DNA from: Nitrosopumilus sp. b1
Lineage (GTDB): Archaea > Thermoproteota > Nitrososphaeria > Nitrososphaerales > Nitrosopumilaceae
Assembly: GCF_014078545.1 (NCBI RefSeq)
Contig: NZ_MU078712.1
Coordinates: forward strand, 193,567 to 229,440
Direction of reading: 5' to 3'
DNA length: 35,874 nt
Shown piece by piece: positions 32,666-35,874 of this stretch (position 1 is the stretch's first letter; the number at the start of each line of letters is the position of its first letter). The notes below the pieces were generated by a model. It had not been told where the DNA came from. It did not search any database and saw nothing but the letters and a program-made list of their open reading frames with translations. A program made the position numbers and the translations under genes.

Positions 32666-32858
32666 ACCTAACTACTATCCCAGAAATAATAATTCCAATT
32701 CCAGCTCCGGCAATAATTATCCCCTGAGTAATCCATTCTGGGTTTGCATACATAAAAGAAGACTCTGGACCGACTTGCCCTTGACCCTGAAAATGAAATA
32801 TTGTCCCGAAAATTGAAATTATTATGCCTATGATGATGAGGCTTTTTCCTAAGACCAT
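32649..32858 (-). CDS. Small two-helix membrane protein
   Basis: 69 residues. Helix 1 (about 4-24, GKSLIIIGIIISIFGTIFHF) and helix 2 (about 47-63, GIIIAGAGIGIIISGIVV) flank a polar loop, and the tail RFKRSL is basic. It resembles the two-helix protein at 3997-4251 in layout but I see no shared motif. A TATA-like taataattaagg (32876-32887) is 25 bases upstream. It converges on the Lrp-like gene with a 17-base overlap. Confidence 0.65.
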   Translation of the reverse strand: MVLGKSLIIIGIIISIFGTIFHFQGQGQVGPESSFMYANPEWITQGIIIAGAGIGIIISGIVVRFKRSL

Positions 32859-32959
32859 GATTTTTTAAGATTTTTCTAATAATTAAGGCAAAGAGAATTG
32901 ATAATTTGAACAAATGATTTTTTGTTTTTTCTTTAATCATCTTTTTTGAAGCCTATGGT

Positions 32960-33649
32960 GTGTATAATTGGGAATATGATGTAACTGAATCTAGAGGACC
33001 AAAATATTTGGGCCTAATTTTGTTTTCATCTGCAGCAGTTCTGGCTTTGGTCTTATATCTGATATTTCATCCACAAATTGCCCAAATTAACAGTGAATCT
33101 GCTATTTTACTAAACATCATGTTTGGACCGTCTTTGGCCATAGGTTTCCTATATGGGCGAAAGATCACTCAAAGAGCCATCATTCCTGGAGAAACACGCA
33201 GCCCATTCAAAAGAACACTAGTCAAAATACTGCTCTTCTTTTTTGTTATTGGCGGATTATTTAGTGCCGTAAATTTTGCAATTAATGAAGGAAGTGTGAT
33301 GCCCCTGTCTTCCATTTTAGATGTAGGTCTAATTCCCTGGGTAACTGAATATGTAAATACAAACGGTGGCGCCACCTTTCTGATCATCTCAAGTATTACC
33401 TTAATGGCCTCTGCAACAAAAAAAATTGTTGGCATGGATGGAACACTGAATAGAGTTGTAAGTTTTGTTGGAACCTTTATCTTCTTTTCAATGCTTGCGT
33501 TAAGCTTTACTCAGACAAATCCATCTCATTCTGAAGTTTATCTTTACACATTTTATCAAGCGGGAATTATTGGTGGTGCACTGTATGAAATGAATAGATT
33601 AACACGAAATCTAAACTTCTATGAAGACTATTCTAATGGCTATCTCTAG
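32960..33649 (+). CDS. Multi-pass membrane protein of unknown function
   Basis: 229 residues from a GTG start. About six hydrophobic stretches are visible, at residues near 20-37, 50-66, 90-110, 118-135, 145-160 and 170-187, with a soluble C-terminal end (MNRLTRNLNFYEDYSNG). No catalytic or transport motif is recognised. The GTG start is supported by ctttaatcat (32931-32940) 25 bases upstream. It converges on the next gene with a 4-base overlap. Confidence 0.72.
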   Translation: MYNWEYDVTESRGPKYLGLILFSSAAVLALVLYLIFHPQIAQINSESAILLNIMFGPSLAIGFLYGRKITQRAIIPGETRSPFKRTLVKILLFFFVIGGLFSAVNFAINEGSVMPLSSILDVGLIPWVTEYVNTNGGATFLIISSITLMASATKKIVGMDGTLNRVVSFVGTFIFFSMLALSFTQTNPSHSEVYLYTFYQAGIIGGALYEMNRLTRNLNFYEDYSNGYL

Positions 33650-33900
33650 GAACCTTCTTCAAAATCTACATAAATTCCAGCAACATCGTTGTTAAGATAT
33701 GTATGGAATTTCTCACACTTTGGATCTTTGAAATCAATCACTTTGCATTCCTCAAATAGCAGAGTATTTGCACGCTGGATTTTATCTGCATATAATACGT
33801 CTTCGCCAATTGCAATGCCTACTAATGCAATCACAACTAGTGATGCTGCAACTAAAATCATAGAATATCCAACTTTGGCATAATTGTGTGGCTCTGCCAT
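33646..33900 (-). CDS. Single-helix membrane-anchored small protein
   Basis: 84 residues from the ATG at 33900. One membrane helix covers about residues 11-32 (GYSMILVAASLVVIALVGIA), followed by an outward soluble domain with two cysteines (CKVIDFKDPKCEKF) that could form a disulfide. An earlier start at 33963 would add 21 unlikely residues; a gcatttatt element (33925-33933) fits the later start. Function unknown. Confidence 0.65.
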   Translation of the reverse strand: MAEPHNYAKVGYSMILVAASLVVIALVGIAIGEDVLYADKIQRANTLLFEECKVIDFKDPKCEKFHTYLNNDVAGIYVDFEEGS

Positions 33901-33991
33901 TCTCAAATTTTGCTCCACTTGGTTGCATTTATTCGTTTCAAGATCGACTACAAAGAAATACAAAAATGAAAGCCATTCTTACTCATATTGT

Positions 33992-34315
33992 TTGACTATA
34001 CAAATTCTGCATTATGAATTTCTAGGACCTATCAAACTTGAAGAGTGGGGACCTCCAATGGAAGAAGTCGTCTATGTCATGTTATCAAGAGAAAAAGACA
34101 ATTTTACGATCATTTATGTAGGCCAATCAGAAAAAACTGAGAAACCCGATTTTTTCTTAAAAAATGAGAAATTCAAGTGCTGGTTGACTCATGCAGGCTC
34201 AGAACAAAATCTATACTTGGCAATTCATCCCATGTGGAAATCAGAAAAAACTGAACGTGAGAGAGTAGTGTATAAAGTGACATCAAAATACAACCCTGTC
34301 TGTAACAAAGATTAA
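33992..34315 (+). CDS. Conserved-looking small soluble protein, function unknown
   Basis: 107 residues from the TTG at 33992. The frame is open back to 33884, but that region overlaps the divergent gene at 33646-33900 and reads unlike protein. The core has LEEWGPPMEEVVYVMLSRE, then a strand FTIIYVGQSEKTEK, CWLTHAGSEQNLYLAIHPMW and a charged tail. The alternation suggests an alpha/beta fold. No family is recognised. The start remains uncertain; an ATG at 34058 is another option. Confidence 0.6.
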   Translation: MTIQILHYEFLGPIKLEEWGPPMEEVVYVMLSREKDNFTIIYVGQSEKTEKPDFFLKNEKFKCWLTHAGSEQNLYLAIHPMWKSEKTERERVVYKVTSKYNPVCNKD

Positions 34316-34342
34316 GAATTATTCCAATGTATGTGGTATGTT

Positions 34343-34453
34343 ATGAACTGTCCTTGTTGTGGAACTCTAATGAAGAAAGAAAAGGAACTAGAAAATTCCA
34401 TTTTAATGAAGTGCTCTGAATGTGGTCTTAGTGACACTGTACTTAAATCATGA
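34343..34453 (+). CDS. Tiny zinc-ribbon protein
   Basis: 36 residues: MNCPCCGTLMKK, then CSECGL near residues 24-29. CPCC and CSEC give a four-Cys zinc ribbon. The ATG has attaagaatt (34311-34320) about 27 bases upstream; an in-frame ATG at 34331 would add MWYV. It overlaps the convergent 34448-34681 gene by 6 bases. Function unknown. Confidence 0.65.
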   Translation: MNCPCCGTLMKKEKELENSILMKCSECGLSDTVLKS

Positions 34454-34681
34454 ATTGACTTTTCTCTGAACTTCGAATAATTGCAATGTCACCAAGTCAA
34501 TTGCTTTTTTGAGATGCTCAAATTCATTTATTGAATGAATCTGACCTTCAACTAGGGCACGAAGTACCTTAACAACTCCTTTTTGATATTCATCCGTTGA
34601 TGCAACCTCTAATGCATTTACTTTGGAAAGTAGAACGTCAAGATCTTTTTTCATCTCCTCAGCAGGAGCATGTTTCTTCAT
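34448..34681 (-). CDS. Small helical protein of unknown function
   Basis: 77 residues, hydrophilic and mainly helical, with heptad-like spacing (MKKDLDVLLSKVNALEVAST, LRALVEGQIHSINEFEHLKK, VTLQLFEVQRKV). A helical-hairpin or coiled-coil dimer is likely. No motif or family is recognised. A TATA-like aagtatatga (34701-34710) is centred 25 bases before the ATG. Confidence 0.6.
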   Translation of the reverse strand: MKKHAPAEEMKKDLDVLLSKVNALEVASTDEYQKGVVKVLRALVEGQIHSINEFEHLKKAIDLVTLQLFEVQRKVNS

Positions 34682-34716
34682 TACCTGCTATTCATAGTCA
34701 AAGTATATGAATTAAT

Positions 34717-34869
34717 TTACATTAGTTCCTCATCAATCTGAGATATTTCATCCATGTATTGGTTACATGGGCAATCTGGAATTTGACATGCACCAAGTTT
34801 TAGAAGTGATGAGCTCTTCTCTGATGGTCTATGTGCCTCATCAGTATGATGACATTTCTTACAGTGCAT
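34717..34869 (-). CDS. Small Cys-rich protein
   Basis: 50 residues. CKKCHH (3-8) and CQIPDCPC (28-35) supply five cysteines and two histidines for metal binding, followed by an acidic helix DEISQIDEEL. It is too short for most gene finders, but the TATA-like ttatttaaag (34890-34899) is centred 25 bases before its ATG, and the reading frame is intact. Function unknown. It follows the alcohol dehydrogenase gene on the same strand by 40 bases but has its own promoter. Confidence 0.65.
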   Translation of the reverse strand: MHCKKCHHTDEAHRPSEKSSSLLKLGACQIPDCPCNQYMDEISQIDEELM

Positions 34870-34909
34870 GAAAGAAATTTTGGAGACTGTTATTTAAAGA
34901 AATTTTAAT

Positions 34910-35874
34910 CTATGGTACTAGTACTGCACGTGCTTCTATTTCGGAATTTTTTAATTTTAATAGAACTTCATTTGCTTCTTCTAGCGGATACGTTTCATAC
35001 ACTACTGATAAATTATTTTCATGAGAAATTCTTATCACTTCTTCCATGTCCTTTCTTGAACCAATCAATGTTCCTTTGATTGTTTTTTCTTCAAATGTTG
35101 GGAAGTTAGGAATGTCTCCAACTGTTGCAATAACTACCAACCCGCCTTTTTTGATTGCCTTAATTGCAGTATCTGTGACTTTTTCAGATGGTGCAAAAAC
35201 AATTGCAGCATCAAGCAATCCGATTTTTTCTTTTAGGTTCTTCAAAAATTCTTCTTGATTTTTCTCAAATGTAATAACATTTGATGCTCCAAGCTTTTTT
35301 GCTACATCTAGATGTTTCTTACTTCGTGATACTCCTACGACATTGCATCCTTCAACCTTTGCAAATTGTATTGCCATGTGTCCTACTCCACCAATTCCAA
35401 AAATCCCTATCTTTTTGTTTGGTCTTGGCTCTGCTGCTTTTACTGCTTTGTATGCTGTAATTCCTGCACAAAATAAGGGCGCAGCATATTCGGATTTCAT
35501 AGTATCTGGAACCTTAGTAGCAAATTTTTCTGATACTGTAATGTATTCTGAGTAACCTCCACGAAGTGATTCACCTGTTACAACATTTGATTCACAAAGG
35601 TATTCCTTTCCTTCTAAACAATATTCACACTCTAAACATGATTCCAACAATGGGGTTATGCCTGCTCTATCACCAACCTTAAATTTACTAACATTATTTC
35701 CAATCTCTACCACTCTGCCAACTACTTCATGACCTGGAACTGTTGGTAGTGTAGGCGGAATGCCTAATTCTTTCCAATCTCCTTCAATTCCGTGTAATTG
35801 TGAGTGACATACTCCACATGCCTCAATTTTTAGCAAAATTTCATCTGGATTTTTGATTTCATGTTTATCTATCT
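34910..35874 (-). CDS. Zinc-dependent alcohol dehydrogenase (5' end outside window)
   Basis: The frame stays open to the window edge, so the N-terminus is missing; about 321 residues are seen. Catalytic zinc ligands are the Cys of ACGVCHSQ and the GHE motif, and a structural zinc site has four cysteines (CLECEYCLEGKEYLC). The NAD(P)-binding motif is GIGGVGHMAIQ. It belongs to the medium-chain dehydrogenase family, closest in look to AdhA/CAD-type enzymes, and oxidises or reduces an alcohol/aldehyde pair not identifiable here. The family motif is usually CHSD; here Gln replaces that Asp. The TTG near 35836 is internal. Confidence 0.92.
   Translation of the reverse strand, partial: IDKHEIKNPDEILLKIEACGVCHSQLHGIEGDWKELGIPPTLPTVPGHEVVGRVVEIGNNVSKFKVGDRAGITPLLESCLECEYCLEGKEYLCESNVVTGESLRGGYSEYITVSEKFATKVPDTMKSEYAAPLFCAGITAYKAVKAAEPRPNKKIGIFGIGGVGHMAIQFAKVEGCNVVGVSRSKKHLDVAKKLGASNVITFEKNQEEFLKNLKEKIGLLDAAIVFAPSEKVTDTAIKAIKKGGLVVIATVGDIPNFPTFEEKTIKGTLIGSRKDMEEVIRISHENNLSVVYETYPLEEANEVLLKLKNSEIEARAVLVP

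Noticed and set aside
32668-32940. Minus-strand frame of 90 codons overlapping the two-helix membrane protein
   Set aside because: Out of frame with the hydrophobic pattern and with unlikely composition (many His, Asn, Arg, Ser).

Overview
This window reads as a chromosomal segment of an ammonia-oxidising archaeon of the Nitrosopumilus type (Thaumarchaeota/Nitrososphaerota). The sequence is AT-rich and gene-dense. It carries archaeal information-processing genes (L15e, Rpo7, Spt4, aEF-1beta, Pth2, TruD, HerA/NurA/Mre11/Rad50, CDC48) and lineage-typical membrane and secreted proteins: a four-TM protein with two blue-copper domains, a secreted protein with Trp-rich repeats, and a PEFG-like sorting tail. 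The lineage call is inference from gene content; no rRNA, tRNA or amo gene lies here. I see no insertion sequence, prophage, CRISPR array or tRNA.

Layout. 1-4.6 kb: tail of a PE-repeat surface protein, a lone response regulator, two exported or anchored proteins, a coiled-coil protein, a soluble histidine kinase, and small membrane or unknown proteins. 4.6-6.8 kb: L15e, a PEFG-tailed exported protein, a redoxin, a HEAT-repeat protein. 6.8-12.4 kb: the overlapping minus-strand repair operon nurA-herA-mre11-rad50. 12.5-16.4 kb: NAD synthesis (aspartate dehydrogenase, NadA, and NadC in an operon with rpo7-spt4), with a TPR gene between. 16.5-18.7 kb: Mrp/NBP35, GTP-dependent dephospho-CoA kinase, a candidate C/D box sRNA and a small HExxH metalloprotease. 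18.8-24.2 kb: K+-independent H+-pyrophosphatase, small proteins, a JAMM protease coupled to the double-cupredoxin gene, and divergent heme O synthase. 24.2-27.1 kb: operon zinc-ribbon / EF-1beta / CDC48 / winged-helix-like protein. 27.2-35.9 kb: geranylgeranyl reductase, Pth2, a secreted beta-propeller, TruD, several tiny Cys-rich or membrane proteins, an Lrp/AsnC sensor domain and an alcohol dehydrogenase cut by the window edge.

Expression. Most transcription units have an AT-rich TATA-like element centred about 25 bases before the start codon, including TTG and GTG starts, so leaderless mRNAs look like the rule. I used this spacing to choose starts for several genes. Four genes shorter than 60 codons (26948-27127, 32232-32345, 34343-34453, 34717-34869) are supported by cysteine patterns, promoter spacing or both.

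No wholly new multi-gene system is evident. The most interesting leads are the candidate sRNA at 18195-18255, one TATA element apparently serving two divergent leaderless genes at 21311-21322, the GEHD motif of Mre11 and extra CxxC of Rad50, the JAMM-cupredoxin operon, and the proteasome-docking tail of CDC48.
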